This document shows, piece by piece, positions 5,799 through 11,967 of a stretch of 16,055 bases of DNA (the first letter of the stretch is position 1; the number at the start of each line of letters is the position of its first letter). The notes under the pieces were generated by a model. It worked only from the letters and a program-made list of their open reading frames with translations, was not told where the DNA came from and ran no database searches. The stretch spans positions 1 to 16,055 of the forward strand of contig PIVQ01000090.1 in NCBI GenBank assembly GCA_003354055.1. Direction: 5' to 3'. Source of the DNA: Desulfobacteraceae bacterium (GTDB taxonomy: Bacteria; Desulfobacterota; Desulfobacteria; Desulfobacterales; Desulfobacteraceae). Position numbers and translations under genes: made by a program.

Positions 5799-7195
5799 AT
5801 TTCTCCTTTATGTGCATTAATGATATGTTTTGATATTGCAAGACCTAAACCGGTTCCTCTTAAGGTTTCATTTCCCTTGTCAATCCGCTTGAATTTTTCA
5901 AAGATAATTTCAAGATTCTTTTCATCGATCCCGCAGCCGTCATCTAAGACAGAGGCGATTATCTTTTTCTTATTTTCAATTGTCTCTATTTTGACAGTGA
6001 TATTTCCATTTTCAGGGGTATATTTCAATGCATTGGATATTAGGTTATTTAAGACTTCTTCGATTCTGTTCTCATCAAGCCGGGTTTTAGGAATACCCTT
6101 TGCCGGCAAAAGCGAAAGGTTAATGTTTTTATTGTTGGCTGCAGGGATAAATTTAGCAAGTGCTTTTTGGGTGACATTAACAATATCCGTTCTTGAAAAA
6201 TTCCACTCCATTTTAAAGACTTCCATCTTTGAAAGATCAAGAATTTTTTCTATTGAGGTGATCAGCCTGTCGCATTCGGTCAGAATTAATTGCGACAGTT
6301 CTTTTTCCTTTTGCGGGTCTGAATTAAAAAGCTGCATATTCAACATGCTTGATGCTTCTTTTATGGATGTGACCGGCGTGCGAAGTTCATGGGAAAAATG
6401 ACTGATGAAGTCTGTTTTCATGACCTCAAGTTCCTTGAGTCTGCTGCACATGACATTAAAATGCCGGGTCAGGTCCTCTATCTCCCTCGGTGCGGCTGCC
6501 ATAACGGGAATGTGGTTGAACTGGCCCTTGGATATCTCCCTGGTTTTTTTTTCCAGAAGAAAGATTGAACCGGTGATGGCTTTTGTATTGGTTACAGAAA
6601 TTGCAATGCCCAGGGCAATGGCAACGATTGTTATAATGCCGGTAAGCTTGCTTGCCGTTCCTATCATTGAATTTGAAAGCAGAAGCTTTGCCGTCTTATC
6701 CTTATGTTTCAGTATAATGATCTGTTTTAGTATATCTTCTATGCCGCTGGCCAGGCGGCTTATCTCTGAAATGATCAGTGACGGATCATAATCCGATGAT
6801 TGATCCTGAATCAGCTTAACTTCATTTTCAAACAGGAGTGAATATTCTTTAAATAGATTTTTGGCCTCTTCGGCAAGCTTTTTCGCCTCAGGCGTTTTCA
6901 ACATGCCTTTGAATTTCTCCATGTCCTCTTCAAATGTTGTCTTTAGCTTCCTGTAAATCTGATAGTAGTCCATATCCTTTGAAATCATATATTTTTGTTC
7001 AAACATTGTCAGAGATGACAGGGACTCTGAGAGATCTTCGCAAATACTGACGCTTTTTGTATCTGTATCAATAATATCCAGGGACAGGTGCTGAAGCTCA
7101 TTAAGCTTGAAAACGACATAGGCGCCTAAGAAAACCACAAAACCAATCATAATTATATTCCCGATTACCAGGCGCTTGAATATGGTGAGTTTCAT
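5738..7195 (-). CDS. Membrane sensor histidine kinase, GlrK/QseE-like
   Basis: A 485-residue inner-membrane sensor kinase, expected to autophosphorylate and pass phosphate to the GlrR-like regulator encoded two genes on. TM1 is 10-29 and TM2 about 183-203. The periplasmic helical region between them (about 30-180; KTPEAKKLAEEAKNLFKEY) suggests a four-helix sensor. A HAMP linker covers 204-256. The DHp domain has FSHELRTPVTSIKEASSML with phosphoacceptor His269. The ATPase domain carries NNLISNALKYTPE, DDGCGID and GTGLGLAISKHI. It is first in an operon with the lipoprotein (61-base overlap) and the regulator (8-base overlap). The Shine-Dalgarno is weak (AAAGAA). A TTGACA-18-TAAAAG promoter lies about 70 bases upstream. 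The signal sensed is unknown. Confidence 0.93.
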   Translation of the reverse strand: MKLTIFKRLVIGNIIMIGFVVFLGAYVVFKLNELQHLSLDIIDTDTKSVSICEDLSESLSSLTMFEQKYMISKDMDYYQIYRKLKTTFEEDMEKFKGMLKTPEAKKLAEEAKNLFKEYSLLFENEVKLIQDQSSDYDPSLIISEISRLASGIEDILKQIIILKHKDKTAKLLLSNSMIGTASKLTGIITIVAIALGIAISVTNTKAITGSIFLLEKKTREISKGQFNHIPVMAAAPREIEDLTRHFNVMCSRLKELEVMKTDFISHFSHELRTPVTSIKEASSMLNMQLFNSDPQKEKELSQLILTECDRLITSIEKILDLSKMEVFKMEWNFSRTDIVNVTQKALAKFIPAANNKNINLSLLPAKGIPKTRLDENRIEEVLNNLISNALKYTPENGNITVKIETIENKKKIIASVLDDGCGIDEKNLEIIFEKFKRIDKGNETLRGTGLGLAISKHIINAHKGEIWAESEVSKGTKISFVLSVV

Positions 7196-7264
7196 TTTTT
7201 ATTCTTTAAAATATTTTTTATCATGGATTCGAGTTTGAAGATAATAAATCAGCTTGGAATATCT

Positions 7265-7294
7265 CTTTTAGAACTGTCCCATGAGCGTTGTCAA
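7265..7294 (-). promoter_or_regulatory. Sigma-70-type promoter of the kinase-lipoprotein-regulator operon
   Basis: On the minus strand a perfect TTGACA (7294-7289), an 18-base spacer and TAAAAG (7270-7265, four of six) give a predicted start near 7258, about 60 bases before the kinase ATG. This would give basal expression of the operon, independent of sigma-54. Confidence 0.55.
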
Positions 7295-7320
7295 GGAAAA
7301 CAAGGAGAATAGGATTCTTG

Positions 7321-7332
7321 GCCGGATCCGGC
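7321..7332. promoter_or_regulatory. 12-bp perfect palindrome in the divergent control region
   Basis: GCCGGATCCGGC is identical to its own reverse complement. It lies 27 bases behind the -35 of the kinase-operon promoter and about 160 bases behind the sigma-54 promoter of the divergent gene, a plausible place for a dimeric regulator. There is no second copy in the window. Confidence 0.35.
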
Positions 7333-7366
7333 ATAGCGGTTTCATATTTCATGGTCTGTTATATAT

Positions 7367-7398
7367 AGTCATTCCGGTGACTCATTGTGGATATATCC
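7367..7398. promoter_or_regulatory. Candidate upstream activating dyads for the sigma-54 promoter
   Basis: AGTCA-TTCCGG-TGACT (7367-7382) is a perfect 5-bp dyad with a 6-base centre. GGATATATCC (7389-7398) is a perfect 10-bp palindrome. Both lie about 90-120 bases before the -24 element at 7490, the usual distance for an enhancer-binding protein. E. coli GlrR sites are also dyads built on a TGTC/GACA-type half site; the likeness here is only partial. Confidence 0.4.
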
Positions 7399-7489
7399 TC
7401 AAAACGTATTGCAGATCGCTCTTTTGGAAGTCCCGGTAAACGGTCTGATACCCTTTAAAATGCTGCTTGATATCAGATCCAAACTCATC

Positions 7490-7505
7490 CGGCACGGTGT
7501 TTGCT
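7490..7505 (+). promoter_or_regulatory. Sigma-54 (-24/-12) promoter for the PAS kinase gene
   Basis: CGGCACGGTGTTTGCT fits the extended consensus TGGCACGNNNNTTGCW at all positions except the first, with ten bases between GG and GC. The predicted start is about 7515, giving an 85-base leader to the ATG at 7602. An in-frame ATG at 7467 lies upstream of this promoter and so is unlikely to be the translation start. Confidence 0.8.
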
Positions 7506-7555
7506 CCGTCTTTGTCCAGTACTTGTCCGGTACTTATCCAGTGTTTGCTAAGTTG
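7501..7555 (+). repeat. Tandem 11-bp direct repeats at the transcription start
   Basis: TTGTCCAGTAC (7512-7522), TTGTCCGGTAC (7523-7533) and TTATCCAGTGT (7534-7544) are contiguous 11-base units. Weaker units may flank them (TTGCTCCGTCT at 7501 and TTGCTAAGTTG at 7545). An 11-bp period is about one helical turn. The array covers roughly +1 to +30 of the predicted sigma-54 transcript, where a bound protein could block or modulate transcription. Confidence 0.6.
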
Positions 7556-7601
7556 TATTCTTAATTTCTTTAAAATGAAGATACTTTCTGAGGTGATGAT
7601 A

Positions 7602-8798
7602 ATGAATCTGCAGCAGACCCATCAAAGTCTTAAGAACTCCCAAAGCAGATTTCTTGCTTTATTTGAACAATGTCCCTTAAGCATGCTTTTATTTTCTCCA
7701 ACAGGGTATATTCGTTTTGCCAACCAGGCATTTGAAAATTTTTTTAATATTGAAGTCCAGGATTTAATCGCCTCAAATTTTAATATTATCGAACATGAAA
7801 TTATTCTCAGCTCCCCTGTTTTTGAACATGTAATCAAAGGATTTACCCAGAAAATTGTTGAGTTACCGCAAACCATATTCTTTTTTGATAGAAGTATAAA
7901 AATAGTGAACAAAAAAGACTCCTGGCTTCGTTGTTTTATTTATCCTGTAAAGGATGATTCAGGGAATGTCATAGAAGTGGTTATGATGCATAAGGACATA
8001 TCCGGCAATCGTGAACTGGAAAACCGTGTACAAAAAAGGACAACCCGGTTAAAAGCACTCAATGCAGAGCTTGTCCGTTCAAAAATAAGGGAAGAGGCTG
8101 CCATGAGGGTTAAAGATGAATTCTTTTCAAATGTGAGTCATGAACTTCGGACACCGCTTACAGCCATAAAAGAGGCCTCAAGCATGCTTTCCCAGGGGCT
8201 TTATGCCGGACAACCCGACAAACAGCATGAGTTGTTTTCAATTGTAAAAAATGAATGTGAAAGACTTATGTTGTCGGTTGACAGCATTCTTGATGTTTCA
8301 AAAATCCAGGCCGGTATCAAGGCCTATCGCTTCAAAGCATTTAATATTATCCCCTTGCTGCAGAAAACAATTGTAAATCTTGATCCCATTGCCCGAAAAA
8401 AACATATCAGTCTTGAATTAAAATGCGGCCCTGATATCCCGCAGGTTTTAATGGACAGGGAAAAAATTGGCCGGGTTATGACAAATCTTGTCGGAAATGC
8501 CTTAAAGTTCACACCCGTTGACGGCACTATTGTTATAAGCGCCTTTTATACGGATGCCCAGAAAACATTTGTTAAGATTTCAGTCTCTGACAATGGTATT
8601 GGTATCAGCAGCATACATCTTGACAACATTTTTAATAAATTTACTCAGGTAAAACAAAAAAATAACACAAAAAAGGGATCCGGCCTCGGTCTTTTTATTG
8701 CGCGAAATATTATAGCGGATCATAAAGGTATAATATGGGCAGAGAGTAAGCCGGGAAAAGCAAGTACGTTTTATTTTACACTGCCCCTTGCATCATAG
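7602..8798 (+). CDS. Soluble PAS-domain sensor histidine kinase
   Basis: A 398-residue cytoplasmic kinase. A PAS domain spans about 15-135 (CPLSMLLFSPTGYIRFANQA, ending MMHKDISG). It is followed by a charged coiled-coil linker, a DHp domain with NVSHELRTPLTAIKEASSML (phosphoacceptor His180) and an ATPase domain with NLVGNALKFTP, DNGIGIS and GSGLGLFIARNI. No transmembrane segment is seen. The start at 7602 follows GAGGTG with six bases spacing; the longer frame from 7467 would cross a sigma-54 promoter and an 11-bp repeat array. There is no adjacent regulator on the same strand. Its DHp helix is very like that of the membrane kinase at 5738-7195 (both KEASSML after the H box), so it may phosphorylate the same GlrR-like regulator. 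The stop overlaps the convergent HDOD gene by six bases. Confidence 0.9.
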   Translation: MNLQQTHQSLKNSQSRFLALFEQCPLSMLLFSPTGYIRFANQAFENFFNIEVQDLIASNFNIIEHEIILSSPVFEHVIKGFTQKIVELPQTIFFFDRSIKIVNKKDSWLRCFIYPVKDDSGNVIEVVMMHKDISGNRELENRVQKRTTRLKALNAELVRSKIREEAAMRVKDEFFSNVSHELRTPLTAIKEASSMLSQGLYAGQPDKQHELFSIVKNECERLMLSVDSILDVSKIQAGIKAYRFKAFNIIPLLQKTIVNLDPIARKKHISLELKCGPDIPQVLMDREKIGRVMTNLVGNALKFTPVDGTIVISAFYTDAQKTFVKISVSDNGIGISSIHLDNIFNKFTQVKQKNNTKKGSGLGLFIARNIIADHKGIIWAESKPGKASTFYFTLPLAS

Positions 8799-10856
8799 AA
8801 CAATTGTCTTGTTCCCGCCTGCGTTTTGGGCAGTGTCCAGGGCTTTTTCAGCCACAAAGATCATCTGGGCTTCCGACTGCATTGAAGGGACACGTTTTGC
8901 CATGCCGATGCTTACGGTAATAGGATGTTCAGGGAACCGTTTTAGGAGCAGAAGTCCCAATTTTTCTATTTTTGACTTTATCCGCTCTCCATAGTCTATT
9001 GCTTTTTCCAAAGTCATATGGTTGAGAATCACCATGAACTTATCTGTCTCATAGGGACCGGCACAGTCAGTGAAACGGCTGTGCTTGTTCAAAATGCCTG
9101 CAACCAGTTTAAGAATGCTTTCCCCTTCCAGGAATCCAAACCGGTTGATAAATTCCTTAAAATTATCAATTTCAACCATACAAAGAAAAAAATCTCGGGA
9201 TGCCGGTTTATTTTGCCGGAAGTGTATCGACAGCTGTTCTGCAAGAGAACCTGGGCTGTGGAGTTTTGTTAAAGGATCAATATTTCCCCGGATCGGGTTT
9301 TCTTTGGTATTCAGGGACTGATTAATGGCCACGCCCATCTCCTGGGCCACTGAGCATAACCGGATAAGATCAGAGGGCTCAATGGGTTTTTTACTGTGAT
9401 AATTATCCAGTCCAAGGATTCCAAGCAGCCTGTTGTTATGGGAAAAAGGTACAAAACCCATCTCTTTTGTCCTAAATTTATCAAGCATAGCCATGTCTTG
9501 AGGATTTCTTCCGTCAATTATTACGGGCGCAAGTTTTCTTAAGCAATTGATAAGTTTTTTTGATTTTTTGCTAATGAATATTTCAATTGAGGATAAATCA
9601 TTCTTGTTGCCTGTAATATCAAGAACATGTGCCGGGGTCAGGTAACGCTTATCCCTGTCGATTTTCAGGATATATAACCTGTCAAACCCAAAATCACTCT
9701 GAATCGCTTTCATGGTTCCTTTTATAAGCGTTTCAGAGCTTGATAATGTCAAAGGCTTGATAGAGTTAACGGACTTTTCAGGAAAGCTTGCTTCATTCTG
9801 CCTGTAATAGTATGTGGTATTCAACCTTGCCAATTCAATATTGGCTCTTAACAGGTTCGTCCTGAGTTGATCGGATGAAGGAAATGAGAATTGATAGAGG
9901 TCGGAGGTCTGTTTTATCTGCTGGTCCATCCGATTCAGGATAACAGGAAAGTCAATTGTATTAAAATCAATATACTTTTCCACTTCAGGCAGCAGGACAG
10001 GATGGCGCAGGATATCTGCCGAACCCAACCCTTGCGTCCATGTTAAGAAATTGGAAAGGGAAACTATGGCAATAAGCTTGCTGTTTTCTTTTGACAAATT
10101 CAGATGGTCAAATCGCTGGTGATGATATTTGATGGCAAACAGGATGCTGTCCGGAATATTCCAGGAAGCGCAATAGTAGGCGCCTATATCATCATGGCTG
10201 ATTCCGATAACCTTTCTTTCAGCCTTTATTTTGAGGCTGTCGGGTTCCATAAGATTATTAAGGAAATCACCATAGCTGATACACCCGTATCCGTCTAAAA
10301 TCATTTTCCCAATATCATGTAAAAGCCCTGCAACATATGCTTCTTCCGGTCTTGGATATTGGATTTCTTCGGCCAGAGACATGCTTAGTCCTGCCACTGC
10401 CAGACAATGTTGCCAGAAAAAGGTTCTGTCAAAAATGACTGTTTTTTGGGGTCTCACTATCTGCTCAAACAGGGTAACCTGTAAAGCAAGCCTTTGTATG
10501 GCGGCAATACCTAAAAAAGTAATGCTCTCTTTTACGGAGGAAATGCGGTTTCGAAGGCCATAGGCCGCAGAATTGACTATTCTAAGGACTTTGGCAGTAA
10601 TAGCTGGATCAGATTCAATCACCTTGGCGATATCCGCAGCATTTGCATACTTTTTTCCAATAAGCTCAACCACCTTCATTGCAACCACCGGGAAAGCAGG
10701 CAGGTCCGTTACATCCCGGTCAAGGACGCTTTCAACCAGTTCTTTTGATGGAAGTATGCTGTGAATTTTCATGTATTTAAGACCAAAAAAATAACTTAAG
10801 CCATCTTTTTGTAAAGTTGAATTATTGTGAAATCGATATTTTTGTTTAGTATACAT
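8793..10856 (-). CDS. HDOD-GAF-degenerate GGDEF signalling protein
   Basis: A cytoplasmic signalling protein of up to 687 residues. The HDOD domain (about 46-250: DLPAFPVVAMKV, VNSAAYG, GLLHDIGK with H180-D181, AIKYHH) is a non-enzymatic relative of HD phosphohydrolases. A GAF domain follows at about 370-515. The C-terminal GGDEF domain (about 520-687) starts DPLTKLHSP, but its signature reads ETDKF (603-607), lacking both glycines and the catalytic Glu, so it is probably not a diguanylate cyclase and may bind nucleotide or act as a dimer module. The start is unsure: the ATG at 10856 lacks a Shine-Dalgarno and falls on the -10 of a possible promoter, while Met29 (10772) directly precedes conserved sequence and would give 659 residues. 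It lies downstream of the export operon, so a link to c-di-GMP or polysaccharide control is possible. Confidence 0.88.
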   Translation of the reverse strand: MYTKQKYRFHNNSTLQKDGLSYFFGLKYMKIHSILPSKELVESVLDRDVTDLPAFPVVAMKVVELIGKKYANAADIAKVIESDPAITAKVLRIVNSAAYGLRNRISSVKESITFLGIAAIQRLALQVTLFEQIVRPQKTVIFDRTFFWQHCLAVAGLSMSLAEEIQYPRPEEAYVAGLLHDIGKMILDGYGCISYGDFLNNLMEPDSLKIKAERKVIGISHDDIGAYYCASWNIPDSILFAIKYHHQRFDHLNLSKENSKLIAIVSLSNFLTWTQGLGSADILRHPVLLPEVEKYIDFNTIDFPVILNRMDQQIKQTSDLYQFSFPSSDQLRTNLLRANIELARLNTTYYYRQNEASFPEKSVNSIKPLTLSSSETLIKGTMKAIQSDFGFDRLYILKIDRDKRYLTPAHVLDITGNKNDLSSIEIFISKKSKKLINCLRKLAPVIIDGRNPQDMAMLDKFRTKEMGFVPFSHNNRLLGILGLDNYHSKKPIEPSDLIRLCSVAQEMGVAINQSLNTKENPIRGNIDPLTKLHSPGSLAEQLSIHFRQNKPASRDFFLCMVEIDNFKEFINRFGFLEGESILKLVAGILNKHSRFTDCAGPYETDKFMVILNHMTLEKAIDYGERIKSKIEKLGLLLLKRFPEHPITVSIGMAKRVPSMQSEAQMIFVAEKALDTAQNAGGNKTIVL

Positions 10857-10882
10857 TTATTTAAACTTGGGCTTTAAGTCAA
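10854..10882 (-). promoter_or_regulatory. Possible sigma-70 promoter of the HDOD gene
   Basis: On the minus strand TTGACT (10882-10877), 17 bases and TAAATG (10859-10854, three of six) predict a start near 10847. This is inside the longest reading frame and upstream of the preferred ATG at 10772. The -35 is good and the -10 is poor. Confidence 0.35.
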
Positions 10883-10915
10883 GGGTATGGGAAAAAAAAC
10901 CGTACTTTTGTATTA

Positions 10916-11067
10916 GCGAGAACAGCTGGAACAGCGAGAACGGCTGGATCAGCTGTTGTGGCGCTTCGCGCACCATTTGTTGTTGTCCGGCAGTTCCATA
11001 ATAATATGTCAACCGAAGGTTCACCACCCTCTGCTCTCGCTGATCAAGCGGTTCTCGCCGTTCTCGC
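10916..11067. repeat. GC-rich palindromic intergenic element
   Basis: The left arm has two GCGAGAAC (10916-10923 and 10934-10941) followed by GGCTGGATCAGC. The right arm has GCTCTCGC (11033), GCTGATCAAGC and two GTTCTCGC (11051-11058 and 11060-11067), that is, the same units inverted. ACAGCTG/CAGCTGT (10922-10928, 10950-10956) form an inner hairpin, and GGCGCTTCGCGC another short stem-loop. The element is more GC-rich than its surroundings and lies between the BY-kinase-like gene and the HDOD gene. A minus-strand frame of 70 codons across it is low-complexity and judged non-coding. It resembles REP/BIME-like or foldback elements, and may act as a transcript end or RNA structure. Confidence 0.6.
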
Positions 11068-11128
11068 ATTTTGGGTATATGTTTCCATATTTAGAATTCC
11101 TGAAAAAACTGGTTTCAGACGGCTGGGT

Positions 11129-11818
11129 TTAAACATGCTTATTAAAAACAAAGCCTAAAAATTTTTCTTTGGGAAGGAGCTGGAGCGCCTTTTTTACATC
11201 TTTTTTTGATGTAACGCCTGATTCGACCACCATAATGATGCCATCCATGATCGGCGCCATTGAAATGGCCTCTGATCTTTCAAGCACCGGGGGGGCATCA
11301 AAAAAAACATACCGGTCGTCATATCTTGATCCCATTTCATTTACAAGATCCTGCATAATATCCGACGATAGAAGTTCCGAAGAATCAAATACGGTTTTAT
11401 CTCCTGAAATAATTGAAAATTTTTCTACACCGGGCCAGATAATCAATTCGTTCAATGGGGTATCATTATGGAAATAATCAATCAGGCTTGTGTGACTTTC
11501 TAACCCTAGATACCTGTGTATGTCCTGGCCTTTAAAATCACAATCCACAAGCAGAACGGTCTGCCGAAGTTGATTTGCAAAGGTAAACCCCATGTTGATG
11601 CTGGTAATGGTTTTTCCCTCATTTTTATTTGCGCTTGTCACCATTATGGTCTTTACTTTTCTGTTTTTTGCCTGTTGATGGATTCTGGTTCTTAAAATCT
11701 TATATTGCTCAATCACACTTGAATCCGGATTAATGCATACACCCCGGTTTTTTTCCAACACCTGATAATTAATTTTTAAGTTTTTCGAATTTTTATATAT
11801 TGGGGCCTGCCAAGTCAT
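11129..11818 (-). CDS. BY-kinase-like ATPase of exopolysaccharide locus (CpsD/CapB type)
   Basis: A 229-residue cytoplasmic P-loop ATPase expected to pair with the Wzz-type membrane protein encoded upstream and to control polysaccharide chain assembly. Walker A is SANKNEGKT (62-70; the usual form is SxxPGEGKT), Walker A' is VLLVDCD (88-94) and Walker B is VFFDAPP (171-177). The N-terminal EQYKILRTRI is the typical dimer-contact helix. The protein stops at FNKHV, directly after the last core strand, so it has no C-terminal tyrosine cluster. It therefore matches the short kinases of XrtA/PEP-CTERM loci rather than classical CpsD, and autophosphorylation is uncertain. AAGGAG lies before ATG. The 146-bp gap from the Wzz gene is mostly MITE-like copy C; without that insertion the genes would be about 25 bases apart. 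Confidence 0.87.
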   Translation of the reverse strand: MTWQAPIYKNSKNLKINYQVLEKNRGVCINPDSSVIEQYKILRTRIHQQAKNRKVKTIMVTSANKNEGKTITSINMGFTFANQLRQTVLLVDCDFKGQDIHRYLGLESHTSLIDYFHNDTPLNELIIWPGVEKFSIISGDKTVFDSSELLSSDIMQDLVNEMGSRYDDRYVFFDAPPVLERSEAISMAPIMDGIIMVVESGVTSKKDVKKALQLLPKEKFLGFVFNKHV

Positions 11819-11844
11819 TGTTTTCTCTCTCCTTTTTTTTTATT

Positions 11845-11967
11845 TAGGAATCGTTATAAAATAACTTGATCTAAATACCCTGAAGGGCAGAAACTTGTTT
11901 CCAAAACCCCTTAAAAGACTGGGTATTTTGAAAACAACAGATCAAGTAATTTTGGAGCCGATCCTTA
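11845..11967 (+). mobile_element. MITE-like element, copy C, inside the export operon
   Basis: A 119-bp body between TA dinucleotides, nearly identical to the reverse complement of copy B. The ends GGAATCGTTATAAAATAACTTG and CAAGTAATTTTGGAGCCGATCC are imperfect inverted repeats. AAATACCC and GGGTATTT are inner arms. It separates the Wzz-type gene from the BY-kinase-like gene. The Wzz stop codon TAA is made of the flanking TA plus the first base of the element. Removing element and one TA also yields TAA, so the insertion did not change the protein. The operon transcript would carry it as a long hairpin. Confidence 0.78.

Noticed and set aside
7318..7334. TTGGCCGGATCCGGCA read as a sigma-54 promoter
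   Set aside because: Spacing between GG and GC is nine bases. It is better described as a palindrome.
7467..7601. N-terminal extension of the PAS kinase from the ATG at 7467
   Set aside because: It contains a sigma-54 promoter and an 11-bp repeat array, while the ATG at 7602 has a good Shine-Dalgarno just before the PAS domain.
10857..11069. A 70-codon minus-strand reading frame
   Set aside because: It runs through the palindromic element, its Gln/Arg/Leu/Phe-rich repeats mirror the DNA repeats, it has no ribosome binding site, and no protein feature is recognisable.
11100..11118. CTGAAA/TTTCAG hairpin after the BY-kinase-like gene as terminator
   Set aside because: The stem is only six weak pairs and no T-run follows on the minus strand.
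11847..11965. A sigma-54-like sequence (TTGG ... CTGC) inside the MITE-like element
   Set aside because: GG and GC are 12 bases apart instead of 10, so it cannot serve as a -24/-12 promoter.
2338..11967. Repeated 100-120 bp sequences as CRISPR or attachment sites
   Set aside because: Only three dispersed copies in both orientations, without regular spacers and without an integrase gene. TA borders and inverted ends fit MITE-like elements better.
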